Source: Takakia lepidozioides
Taxonomy: Eukaryota; Streptophyta; Takakiopsida; Takakiales; Takakiaceae
DNA length: 64,000 nucleotides
Direction of reading: 5' to 3'
Assembly (NCBI GenBank): GCA_030704615.1
Contig: CM060731.1
Location: forward strand, 1,614,001-1,678,000
The notes beneath the pieces were generated by a model that worked only from the letters and a program-made list of their open reading frames with translations, had not been told where the DNA came from and ran no database searches. Shown here one piece after another: positions 53,813 through 64,000 of the stretch. The position numbers and the translations under genes are program-made. Every line of letters begins with the position of its first letter. Position 1 is the stretch's first letter.

Positions 53813-54379
53813 AGTGCCCACATACTACCATCAACCCATTGCAACTTTAATTATGAGAGTAAACAACATACATGGGAGGGCCGTGGTCTCGCCCACCCTC
53901 CCTCCAGACTCCTCGCCCACGAAGCTCTTCAATAGGCCGAATTTGCTGCGCATTCATCTCCTTGCGCTTCAACTATCCTCATCCTCACACAACAGAGAAC
54001 ACCTACCACCTCCCACCCACTTCTACACCTCCCTACTGGGGTCAAGCTATTAGCCACAATTGACCCAAACCAGCTTAAGTATACTCATACCCCTCCTTTT
54101 CCCAAATACCTCTAGCAGAAGGAACCTACCCTAACCCTCATCCTGCATGTCCAAAACCCCTATCATGTTGACATACCTACACATTTCTTTCGCGAAGTAA
54201 AACATCTACTAACCATAACACAAAATAAATGCCATCATCCACCATCCATCTACCCCTCATTGCACAAGCACATCTACCCCCCTCCCTCGAATTAAAACAA
54301 ATAAAGCCTGGATTGGGGCACTGCCGCGCCCCCCCCAGGCCACATTAGCAAAACCCCCCCCCCAATCCCCTCGTTATAT

Positions 54380-55006
54380 ATGCAAACCCACACCCTCAAG
54401 TACCCTCCTGCGAACTCTCACTACACTGATGGATCCCTTACTAAATCTAATGCAGGCTACGGTATCTACCATGCAGGAACAGGGAGAGGGGTTGCCCTCA
54501 GTCTCCCTGGCCCTGCAACCATTCACAGGGCCGAGCTTATGGTCATCTGCGACGCTCTCCTCCTACTTGACACCTTCCCCCCTCCATACTTCATCTTCAC
54601 CAACAACCTTATCTCCTTATTCCTCATCCGCAACCACATCGCTCACCCCTCCTCTCACCACCATCATCCTAACCGTAACCTTATTTCAGCCATTGTAAAT
54701 GCTGCCGTCTCTAAAAAGCACCCAACCCACCTTCTCAAAATATGCTCGCACACTGACATTCAAGGGAATGAGGAGGCCGACCTCCTTGCTCAACGTGGTG
54801 CCACCAAACCCAAAGCTAACCCCACGGACGACCCTATTCACATCGCCCACACCCACCCTTTCTGGTTTATACACCCAATTCCGGACCCTACGGCACCACA
54901 ACCCATACGCAATCTCTTGGTTTTGGGGGCAAATATGCCTTTTTTGAGGCAAATTAGGAAGCAGAATATCTTCGCTCCACGGTGCTGGCACATTCTGCAT
55001 TCCTAA
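54380..55006 (+). pseudogene. LINE-type RNase H domain fragment
   Basis: Encodes HYTDGSLTKSNAGYGIYHAG, IHRAELMVICDALLLL, YFIFTNNLISLF and CSHTDIQGNEEADLLAQRG, the order of a ribonuclease H domain as found at the C-terminus of many plant LINEs. The first Asp and the Glu are kept, and the terminal H..GNEEAD block is present. The third acidic residue, normally T-D-S, reads T-N-N, so catalysis is likely lost. The upstream stretch 53814-54060 may be more of the same element but is not recognisable. A C-rich tract lies at 54328-54365. Confidence 0.75.
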
Positions 55007-55084
55007 TCGATTGTTTGACTTTTAGCTGCACATTATGGCCTGCAGCCAATCACAAGCCTCATAATCTGCCCCCAAAATTCCTTT

Positions 55085-55335
55085 ACACCAGGGAATGCGC
55101 CCCCTAGTGCGCATTATGGCTCCTAGTACCCCTAGTGACTCACTAAGAGCCATAATGCACCCTAGGGGCATGTTCTCTAGTACGTTGAATTGCTGGAGAA
55201 AAAATGATTAATTTTACTCGCAATACCGGCCTCGCCCTAGTGACTTACTAGGAGCCATAATGCGCCCTAGGGGGCGCGTTCTCTAGTACGTTGAATTGCT
55301 GGAGAAAAGTGATTATTTTTACTCGCAATACTTAT
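55085..55335. repeat. ~125-bp tandem pair with internal hairpin
   Basis: CCTAGTGAC(T)..ACTA(A/G)GAGCCATAATGC.CCCTAGGGG(C/G) followed by TTCTCTAGTACGTTGAATTGCTGGAGAAAA occurs twice (about 55128-55210 and 55252-55330). GCATTATGGCTC pairs with GAGCCATAATGC around 55109-55161, forming a strong hairpin. Confidence 0.7.
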
Positions 55336-55676
55336 CTTGTTTCTTGTTTTCTTTAAAAGAAAAAGATAAAAACACATATGATTAATGCTCAATCATTTGA
55401 TTATCTCTATTTTTTTAAAAACCCTAAATAATCAAGAAAATAAAAATAAAATTGACTCAGGCATAAAAAAAACCTCATTGTTAATTATAGTGTCAGTAAA
55501 ATTTAATAGGCCATGGCCTTGAATGAATGAAGGAAAAAACAAAGCAGCCTTGTTTTTCTTTTCTTTTTTGGGAAAAGGGGACTGAAGCCCTTTAAGAATT
55601 TTATTTCAGCAAAGGCGAGGAAAAAATAACCTGGCAACGGCCTCTCATTGAGGAGCAGGTCATTAACAAGACTTAC

Positions 55677-55763
55677 CCAGGGTTGACAGTAAAACTTCAG
55701 TATAACACTCTTCTTCTGGTTCCTGCTCAACAACCTCTCTGTATCAATACCATTTATGGCCAT
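55677..55763 (-). CDS. Possible first exon of an unidentified minus-strand gene
   Basis: ATG at 55763, 29 codons of non-repetitive sequence (MAINGIDTERLLSRNQKKSV, ILKFYCQPW) ending at a perfect GTAAGT donor (55676-55671). Family not recognised, and I could not find a second exon to the left, where repeats begin. It may be a relic. Confidence 0.25.
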
Positions 55764-55778
55764 AATCTATAGCAGCTT

Positions 55779-55852
55779 GCTCCCGTAGCTCAGTTGGTTA
55801 GAGCATCGGTCTTATGAGCCGAAGGTCGCGGGTTCGAACCCCGCCGGGAGCA
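55779..55852 (+). tRNA. tRNA-Ile (anticodon UAU), no intron
   Basis: A full 74-base cloverleaf. Acceptor GCTCCCG pairs with CGGGAGC, followed by discriminator A (55852). The D arm is GCTCAGTTGGTTAGAGC. The anticodon stem TCGGT/GCCGA encloses the loop CTTATGA with anticodon TAT at 55813-55815. The T arm is GCGGG-TTCGAAC-CCCGC. A box (TAGCTCAGTTGG) and B box (GGTTCGAACCC) are intact, so polymerase III transcription is expected. UAU decodes AUA isoleucine. No CCA is encoded, as usual for a nuclear gene. Confidence 0.93.
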
Positions 55853-56508
55853 TATCTCCCGTATTCAAGTGAAACGGCGCTGATTCTTTTATTGTATACT
55901 ACTTTACAAGTTCTAATAGTCCAAGTTTCCCTTTTTTATTTTCTTAATTCTATCTAGAAAAACGGAAACCTCGCCGTGAAGAAGGACACTGCCCAAGGGA
56001 AGGGGGAGGAGAACATGAACACACTTACCACACCAAACAACGTAGCAGGATTTGACCCAGAATCATCTAGATGGCACTCAGTGGACTATCCAACTGAGCT
56101 ACTGACTGGTGTAAGTCTGCTCTGCACTGACACATGAGTCAGTTGCTGGTCAACAGTGTATTCGACCAATGATTTTAATTTTTCCGAATTATATTTTCGA
56201 GGGGAAGGAATCAGGATGTGTTTGATGGCAAATCGCGGAGGGACAGTCAGACAAACGCGCAGACGTCCCGTTTAATCCCTCTCACAAGTTGTGCTCATTT
56301 CGAGGCCGTTTCCATGCTCAGATTGGGCTCAAGGGTTGGGAGAGTGAGAGAGAGGGGGGAGAGGGGGAGAGGGGAAGAGAGAGTGTGCCAAGCAGGCATG
56401 GTAGCTAGGTCATCAGAACGGACAGACGTTGGGGAGGTTTGAAGGAAACAAGAAGCAGGGAGCGGGCAGAAAGCAGGAGCAAGAACGATAGCGCTGGTGA
56501 CAGGAAGC
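55853..56508. other. Gap between tRNA and LIKE-COV gene; GA-rich leader at the end
   Basis: Contains the tRNA-like relic (56036-56110). At 56335-56390 there is a GAGAGAGAGGGGGGAGAGG-type purine run of the kind often found in plant promoters and 5' leaders, just upstream of the ATG at 56509. No clear TATA box could be assigned. Confidence 0.4.
56036..56110 (-). pseudogene. Decayed tRNA-like sequence
   Basis: The minus strand reads CAGTCAG, TAGCTCAGTTGGATAGTCC (A box and D arm), an anticodon-arm region, then GGGTCAAATCCTGC (B-box-like T arm). The stems no longer pair well and the acceptor ends do not match. It is a tRNA pseudogene or the head of a tRNA-derived SINE. Confidence 0.6.
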
Positions 56509-59500
56509 ATGGGGGACGACAAAGCTGCTCCATCATCGTCGGTGCGGGGGACTGGAGACCGGGAGCACTTAATGGAGGTGCATACTGAGGATGTGGAAGA
56601 TCCTCCTAAAGCTGGCCCTGCCACACCTTCAGCATATCACTCTGGTCGTGAGGTCAGGTACCCCCTTGCTGTCGGTCCAAACACCTAGAAGTGTATTGTA
56701 TTGTGTAATTTTGGTCTTTAGTGCACTTACCGCATTGGCTTCAGTCCTTTTTCAAATTGGAGCACAGTTGGATCGTCTCTTGGTTGCCAGCTTCTGCCAA
56801 GCAGATCCAGCAATCTTTTTACAGTGTCCATACGGAAGAGGGCCGATCATGCACAAATATTGTTCAGTCTTAGTGTCTCAATACTAGGTTTATCCCTGAG
56901 GTGGAAAGTCTCGTATGCAACTCCTTTCATTATCAGTCTTGATGGATTCCTATGGTTCCCTATCACTTTACAAAAAGTCATTGATAATTTTGTTCAAACA
57001 GAAAAGTAATGCTCATGGAATCCTAGTGCTATGCTTAATCTCTTGACTCGTTTGCATACCTTTCTTGCCACTTCCATGCAAATTCCTTCAGGTTACTTAT
57101 AGATTGGGCATGTTTTGAGCAACTGATAAAGTCACGCTTTGAGTTCAGCAACACTTAACTAAGAAAGTGAGAGTGAAAAGAGAAAAAAAATCTTGAACTC
57201 CATGGCAGAGCACCAGTGGTGGCACAAAGTAGAGAGAGAGATGGCTGTCAAGAGGTAAGTTGTAGCATAGGCCGCATGTATTTGTTTCTGGGATTCTAGT
57301 TGAAGTATGGAGTGTGAACCTGGACTCTTTGGTGCTTTTCTTGTACTGGGCTTGCTTCTGATTTCGTTTTATATTTTTGTCAATTCTGGTCCAGACCTCA
57401 GTTTACCTCTTTTTTGCTTCCCCCTACACCCTTTTTCCTCCCTCTTTTACCTATATCTATACACCAATGATGTTATGAGATAATTTCCTTTTTCAGGTGT
57501 GACAGGATGACTAGAAAGAGCAATTTCTTGTCTTGATGATTCTGATTACTGCAATGCCTCAAGGTGCTGACGGGGGGCTATGTGATGTGTGCAGGCTTTT
57601 TATGGGTTTCTGCAGAGTTGGGCATCAAAAAAGTTTATGAGTGGCTGGTGATGTCTCTCCCCTTTTATCGTCTTTGTGGGTTCTTTCTTCATTCTTTCCC
57701 AATGCAATATATGTTTAATGTGTGATGTGGCTATGGTATTGGTTGTAGTTGAACCAGGAACCCATACACAAGCCATGGTGCATAGCTATGGTCCATGTCT
57801 GTGCTTAGTTGGTCCATAGCCTTCAAACCATATGCTGTGAGCAGTGTGAAGAAGGCTGAAAGTCCATAGTGCTCACTGCACTGAGGGTGGCATGACCTTC
57901 CCCCCTCCCTTCAGGGTAAGGTGATGCAGCAACTGCTGTGCCAGCTCCATCCTCTCCAGTGTCCATTTCTACCCTTCTTGTGTTCTCTCACCTTCCGTGT
58001 CCTTCTCCAATCTTCTGGTTTCTTGTCTAATTTTTTTCAGTCTTCTAACACCTTTCCTGTCTTTTTTCCATCTCCTGGGTTCATCTGTCATTGTCCTATT
58101 CCTCAATGGTGTCCTTACTAATCCACGCGGTTCTTCTGTGATCTTTAATGTCCCGCTGCACTAAATATCGTGGGAAAGCAAACCCATCCTATCTATTTCA
58201 GCCCACCACAGGAGCAAGGCCGTGAGGTGCAAGTGCAGCTCCCATTCAGGGCCTAAGCGCCATATCTGTTACACACAGGGCTGCACTCTACTCTTTTCTT
58301 AGCCCAGCGCCATGTGGGCATGAGCTCAGTCACAGTGATATACTAGAGAGATGATTAAGGTGCACACAGTCTGGAGTTTTGTTGATTATGTCAGGGTGTG
58401 AGAGGTGCCTTTAGGAAGTCAAGTAACAACAGCTTATTAGATTCATGTTTCACTTCTTTAATGTGGGTACTCTGGTGTGTGCATGCAGTGTGATCCTGTT
58501 GCCAATCGCTGTTACATTTTATGTCACATGGTGGTTCATCCAATTTTTTGATGGCTTTTTCTCACCTATATATGACTCTCTTGGAATCCATGTCTTCGGT
58601 ACGTCACATGGTTTTCTTGTGAATGCTCCATACAAAATCTGTAGGATCTCGGATGTTAGGTTATCACTGTCCTGGTTGTTTGATGCACTTCCTGAATCAA
58701 GGATCTTGAGTCAGGTTTGGTACTTGCCATGAGGACCCAGTTTACTTCCATTTTGTGATTACCTGTATTGGAGTTGTGAGGTCTTAATCAGCATGCCTTA
58801 TCTCTCTTGAACAGATGTTCTCCTAGCCAAAAGTTTATACCCAGTGCTTCTGTCGTTTTGTCTCGATTCTAAGTTGCTCATCAAGCACGGGTGTTCGTGG
58901 TGTGGGTGCTGTTGCAGGGCTGGGGTTTGTGACTTCATTTGTGTTTATCTTCTTGGTGGGAGTGTTTGTGTCGTCATGGATCGGAGCCTCAGTGCTACTT
59001 GTTGGGGAGTGGTTTATCAAGCGGATGCCTCTTGTGAAACACATCTACTCTGCCTCTAAGCAGATCAGTGCTGCCATTTCCCCAGGTGATTATCCTCAAC
59101 AATCTTTGTTTTTATTACTGGCCTCCTTCTCCTTCTCTTCTGTTTGGCCTTTTACCACCTTCCTGCTCGGGACAATTGCTATGTGCAACATGTCTCTTCT
59201 CCCTTATTTTCTCCCTACCTACCCTTCTCTTTCAGTTCACTGCCAGTCCCCACAATTGGCACATCTGTCAGCATGGCAGAATCATTTGCCATGATGCCTG
59301 GACTTTGCCACTCAAATGTCATACTTGCGCATAGTGAAAGGCCAATCTGCAGTGCGGAGGTAGCTATAGCACATGTTGGGGGGGGCCTGCTGGTGTGTGT
59401 ATTGCCGAAAGGCAAACAGGCATCTGTAAAGTGGGAATATGTTATCCCAAACTACATTCTCTTAAGCAAGTGCTTGGAATACCTGCAAGTCTGACTGTTC

Positions 59501-60928
59501 TGTGTCATGTAATGTTGGCAGATCAAAACACTCAAGCATTCAAGGAGGTAGCCATTATCAGACACCCAAGAGTTGGAGAATATGCCTTCGGATTTATTAC
59601 ATCGAGCCTCATTCTTCAGGTGACATTCTGGTGAAGTTCAGATATGTTGAATGAGTAGTCCCTTGTCCGTCAATAACCAACATTGTGAAGGAAAAGAATG
59701 CTCAATGTCTACAGCACTTCATTTACATTGCTAGTGTGAAAAGAAGGTGAGCAGCCAACTGCTCTGGATCTGACTTCTGTGCCACGAAGGATGGGTCTTT
59801 AAGTTGTGTACAGGGTCATGTATGCTAGTTGATATTTGCAATAAGGTGGGTTGGTGCATCCATGCTGTGTAAGTGCTGCTGTGCTCAAGCAACCAGTTCA
59901 CAGTCTGTTGAAATGATATGAAATGAAACAATAGCAAACAGAAGACTAAAGCATCAGAAGAAAATTCGGAGGTGGAAAAAACACCTACTTCAAGGAGAAT
60001 CTGGGACGAAAACTTTGAAGTGCAATGTCATCCTGTGAAGTCATATTCATGATTTATGGACTGAGACTTCTCTAATTCACACAGAATGATCTAGGGGAGG
60101 AGGAGCTGTGCAGCATATACGTTCCCACCAATCACCTCTACATTGGTGACATCTTTCTCATCAACACTCGGGATGTCATTCGTCCAAATTTATCAGTTCG
60201 GGAAGGCATTGGTATGCACATTCTCTGTCCCTTGTCCCATAGGATTTTGGTTCTAGTGGCTGAAAACTCTGGAGAAGGTGAGTGTTGGGAATGGCTGTGT
60301 ACTAAGGTTTATGCATGCCAACTTTTTGAAGGGATTCTGATGTGAATAATTGATTTCTCTGTCTCTGTCAACTTTCTCTCTCATTTGAAGGGCCACGGTT
60401 AAACTATATGTAAGGTAAGCCCCACTATGGGATTCCATCCTGCTTCCCTCTATCCTTCTCCAAATTGGGGACCATGTCTTTAGCCACAAGGTGCACAGTC
60501 CAATAAATACATCACTCCCTTTTCTCTTTCTCTCGCAGACCCCACATGATGGGATGAGGGCAAACATGTTGGATTGATTTGATCCAGACAGATTGTACTC
60601 AGAAGACGTTGTTTGCCGTAGCCTTGTGGCCATTGATCTAGACAGAGATACTTCCTGAGGTCATCTTGAGATAGCATTGTGAGAAGTCTAATCATGTTTT
60701 AAGCCCGTGTGTGTGAAGAAGGTTTGCCGTGATGACGCTTCCCTCAATGCTTGTTACACTCTCTTATTAAGGGAAGGAAATTTTTGTAGTCATCATTCAA
60801 TTAAAAGGGGATCTGGTGGGGTGGATGCAGAGATAGTGGTGTCAGGAGGAATGTCCATGCCACAGGTGATCTCTCCAAGAGTTACAGTGGCTCCTGTTGA
60901 GAGAAATCGAGCCCTTCCTCCCAGATAG
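56509..60928 (+). CDS. LCV: LIKE-COV protein (DUF502 family), seven exons
   Basis: Exons: 56509-56652, 57595-57647, 58489-58598, 58918-59085, 59522-59619, 60085-60211, 60831-60928. All introns are GT-AG and the summed length is 798 bases, exactly 265 codons plus stop. The protein has a short acidic N-terminus, then FLQSWASKKFMSGC, a first membrane segment (VILLPIAVTFYVTWWFIQFF), DGFFSPIYDSLG, a second (LGFVTSFVFIFLVGVFVSSW), IKRMPLVKHIYSASKQISAA, RHPRVGEYAFGFITSS, CSIYVPTNHLYIGDIFLI and EIVVSGGMSMPQ. This matches the COV1/LIKE-COV family along its whole length; Arabidopsis COV1 limits vascular differentiation in the stem and these proteins act in Golgi/trans-Golgi membranes. No stops or frameshifts. 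The first donor (GTCAGG) is weak. Of the features here it is the best candidate for an active host gene. Confidence 0.93.
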
Positions 60929-63910
60929 GATAGCCCTTATTCACCAGGCAACTAGGTGGGTCTAGATGGCATGGTTATCAAGCACAGCTATCATTGATGG
61001 TTAAGAGTCTACCTTTATGAAGTGCTGAAAGCTATTTCCACCACTTTGAGTGTTACAAGCAGAGTACCCAAAGATGGGGTCAACATAGTTCTTATTAGCC
61101 TTACATAGAAGACTTTTAAAGAGTCCGGGAATGGAATTAGGGGGGCCTGAACACGGTTTTGGTAAGACAAGGGGGGGTCTTTTGTGTGGTGTAAGCATCA
61201 CAAGGGTGTAGATTCCCCCTCATAGATTGCCCCTCACATAGATAAGTGACATCCTTAGAAGTCTCTATTGTTTGTGCCTATAGAATTTCTAATCTGTCTT
61301 TTGGGAGTTTTTTCCCTTATAGGAATGGCATAAAGGAAAAGTAGTGAGGTGTCCTTCGACTAAAACCCAGCGATGGACTGGACCCCACTGTACCTGCAGT
61401 CTGAGAATCACTGCATGGGTTGTGTCCAGACAGTCTGTCTTTTTCTCATAGGCACGAATTCAGGAGACTGATGGTGACTTTATTGTGCATGGATCACCTA
61501 CCCTGAGGTGAAGTCATTGTGGAAGCTTCTGCAATTACATTGGGATTTGTCATCACGGACGGAGCTTGCCTTGTGTGCAGAGCCAACAAATTCTGTGGAG
61601 TGTGCTCTATAAATGTCTAAACGGTAAAGCTTTCCTTATTGAAACCAGGTTTTAGAGAAAATTTGTCTGAGGAGGGCATTCTCCTACGGAGGCAAAGAGA
61701 TAGGTTTAAAGTTTCTTTGTTCCCCTTAACTATTCCTGTGAACAAGAGCTAATTCCTTCCTTTGCTGTTTCCAAGTTGTTTTCCAAGTACGACAGGAAGG
61801 GTCAATATCCATGGGACTCGCTACTATACACCCTCTTCTCAACAGGGAGAGGGCCTTTTGGGCAATCACTGGCGAGAGCTGCACTTTGGGCCCCTTATGA
61901 TTTGCACCGTTTGTGGATCCTTCAGGCAAAGGGACCTGGTGTGTCCAACTTTGAGTATGGGGTGGTAACCTCTTCCAAATCTTAGTCTGAATTGATATTG
62001 TTGTTTGGTCAAAAGCGTCTATACATATGCTTGGAGGCCATCAACCCAGCTCTGAAGTCTGAAGGTTTCTGTGGGGCCTTACTTGAAAGCATGCAACACC
62101 CAACACCAACAACTTTGACAACATAAAAGAGTGGTAGACTCCAATCCAACCTTGAAGTCAATTGAATTTGACCGCAGACCGATGATTCATCCTTCTACCA
62201 CCTCTGCTTGAACATACCATGGATGTGAAATTGCAAATGAGTTCATGGACGAACTGCAGCACCATTACTTTCCTCCATTACTTTCTTGGTATGACTTATC
62301 CTCCTTAGGGCCAACTTCCATGTATTGGCAGCCTGCCAAGTTGGCACTAGATGACAAAAATGATGACTTGCTTCCATGCCGCGAGCAATACCTGGGAATT
62401 TGGAATTTGGTGCCAGAGTTCATGGCCTAAATCGGCAATCACTTTTCACCTGTTGTACTGGGTTACCATGTCTCCTCTACCTGCTGTGAAGGTCACCTTT
62501 GTGCACATTGCTCATTATTGCTCATTTTTGCTCATTTTTGCTCATTTCTCTTTACTCTGGGGACCACCCTTTGCCTCAATTGGTCCGGACCTTGGACAGC
62601 GATGCAGACCTATTGCGGGATTATTTTTGAACTCTATGCACATAAAAACAACCATCCATGCCACCAGTCGGCCATGCTCCACTGACTTGGCCCGATTTGG
62701 CCGAGACATGGAAGTTGACCCTTAGCCCCTTCAATGTATGATTTCTATATAGTACATTCAGTGTATACAGCTACACAGTTCTAACAAGGTCTCTCAGCCT
62801 AACATCTCAACTGCCAGGTATGTGGACCTCCGATCAACTTACTTTCTGGTCAGTGCTCCTACCCTCTAGCAATCAAATAGCTGGAATTGAAATGTGACTC
62901 AGGCTTCACTCTCAGATCTTCCATTGGAGCTGAGAGGTTCAGCCGGCCCCGCCTCTCCGGAAAGATCCAACTTGTTGTTTCTCCTACTTTGTGGTGCTCT
63001 TCTTCCCAAATTTTTTTGTTGCTCCATTGTTGTTCGTACACTGGGCGGTACTGTCACCCCAGCATATGAGATTTGTGTCTGGTGTAACTTCTTCTCAGCA
63101 CATTTGATACAGTCAAATTTTGTGACACCAAGTGGGAGTTTCACCGATTGGAGTGACACTCCCTTCAGTGTCACCCCATTGTGTGTCACTCTCGAGAGGG
63201 GGTGGGGGATTTGACATGCCGAAACCAAGTACTATGCTGTCAGAGATTTTAATCAGAGATTCTGGAGGACCTTGAATTTCGTAATTTTTCCACTTTCCCT
63301 GATACGCTGTTCAGCCCATGTGCTCAACCTTCATTGGTATAAAGTTATCATCTGGGTCAGCTCCTCCTCTGATGCGTGGTGGGATAGTCATTGTATGGGT
63401 TTCTATGTTTCTCCCAGCATAAACTGGTGCCCAGTTGTTGGCAGATTCCTGGGTATCCTCTATGAGCTCCTGGGCTGGATCTTGTTGGTATTCTATGACA
63501 CCTAGCCAAATTTGGAGCTCGGCCTCGTAGTTTTACTAGTTGATTTTAGTGAAAATTATTTTATGAAAGTAAATGTTTGTGATAAATTCCTTTGTTTTTG
63601 AAAAAAAAGGGAAACACTCCAGCGACCATCATCTATGGATTGTTTGTAGTCCGGGCACATTTGAGGGTGTATTTGACATAAATAATCTCAATTTTGAGTG
63701 CCTGTTGTTGGCAAGACGTGAAAAGTCATCTCTCTCTAGGCTACTTTTAGTATATCCAACCTTTGCTTTGATCCATACACTTGGGTATATTATATGCTTC
63801 ATTCTCAATCTACAAACAACGATATCATTCATATTGCCCATCCTTGAACAGTAAACCCTAGCGGAACACACTAACACAATGCACCTCCGACAACCCCATA
63901 CATACTAGAC
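60929..63910. other. No gene recognised; 3' flank of LIKE-COV
   Basis: The 3' untranslated region should lie at the start, but no polyadenylation signal is assigned. 62500-62560 has a short TTGCTCATTT repeat. Open frames up to 124 codons occur but none resembles a known family. 62860-63230 is open on both strands with no domain. Confidence 0.45.
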
Positions 63911-64000
63911 AACTCTTCATTGTCATCAACAGAAGCTGAGTACATGTCCATTACAGAAGCAGCAAAAGATGCTATTTGGTTACGGAAGTTGCTTGGAGAT
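63911..64000 (+). mobile_element. Ty1/copia RNase H fragment, running off the window
   Basis: Encodes SLSSTEAEYMSITEAAKDAI and WLRKLLGD, the C-terminal RNase H block (S-S-T-E-A-E-Y ... W-L-R) of copia polyproteins. The preceding bases, to about 63880, still resemble copia but have lost the frame. The element continues beyond base 64000. Confidence 0.85.

Noticed and set aside
55779-55852. tRNA as a plastid-derived insertion
   Set aside because: A UAU anticodon with intact A/B boxes fits a nuclear tRNA-Ile; plastid trnI genes have GAU or modified CAU anticodons, and flanks are not plastid-like.

Overview
The window looks like nuclear DNA of a repeat-rich land plant, probably a non-seed one (fern, lycophyte or bryophyte grade). 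The evidence is land-plant PLS-type pentatricopeptide (PPR) sequence, an intron-rich LIKE-COV gene that reads out cleanly, and plant CACTA, chromovirus, Tat-like, copia and LINE sequences. Species cannot be fixed from sequence alone. Roughly nine tenths of the window is mobile or repeated DNA. The only clearly intact host genes are a tRNA-Ile(UAU) and a seven-exon LIKE-COV gene near the right end.

Layout. 0.8-2.7 kb holds a decayed FCP1/NIF-type HAD gene, followed by repeats that carry a CGCGCGATC motif. 4-6.3 kb is repeat DNA and a rearranged LTR. 6.3-11.9 kb is a PPR-derived satellite (125/129-bp units) between inverted flanks. 12-28.2 kb is a CACTA transposase gene (TNP2) split by a 13.1-kb DNA transposon (14612-27733) with related terminal repeats and an 11-bp target duplication. 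That transposon carries a minus-strand, multi-exon gene with a ParB-like motif and a beta-order (N4/N6-type) DNA methyltransferase module. It also carries a divergent plus-strand transposase with a SWIM zinc finger. Large arrays of GGCGCC-centred palindromes lie between the two genes and in an intron. 28-38 kb holds LTR, LINE, chromovirus and Tat-like gypsy remnants. At 38171 a second, rearranged copy of the 13-kb family begins. It is interrupted by a 967-bp LTR (39625-40591), next to which sits a 12.4-kb Ty3/gypsy element (40747-53150, minus).

The gypsy element is the most striking retrotransposon. In transcription order it has a 5' LTR, captured host sequences (COX5B, then a TMEM14/FAX-like gene, then an A tract), an unknown ORF, gag, protease, a C5-cytosine DNA methyltransferase of DNMT3-like motif order, RT-RNaseH-integrase, and a C-terminal PHD finger. 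The methyltransferase and RT share one frame across a single UAG followed by CAACCA, which fits the plant-virus type I readthrough context. Two unrelated mobile elements in this window therefore each carry a DNA methyltransferase, one of the C5 type and one of the amino (N4/N6) type.

53-56 kb holds small repeats, a LINE RNaseH fragment, the tRNA and a decayed tRNA-like sequence. 56.5-60.9 kb is the LIKE-COV gene. 61-63.9 kb is quiet, and the window ends inside a copia RNaseH fragment.
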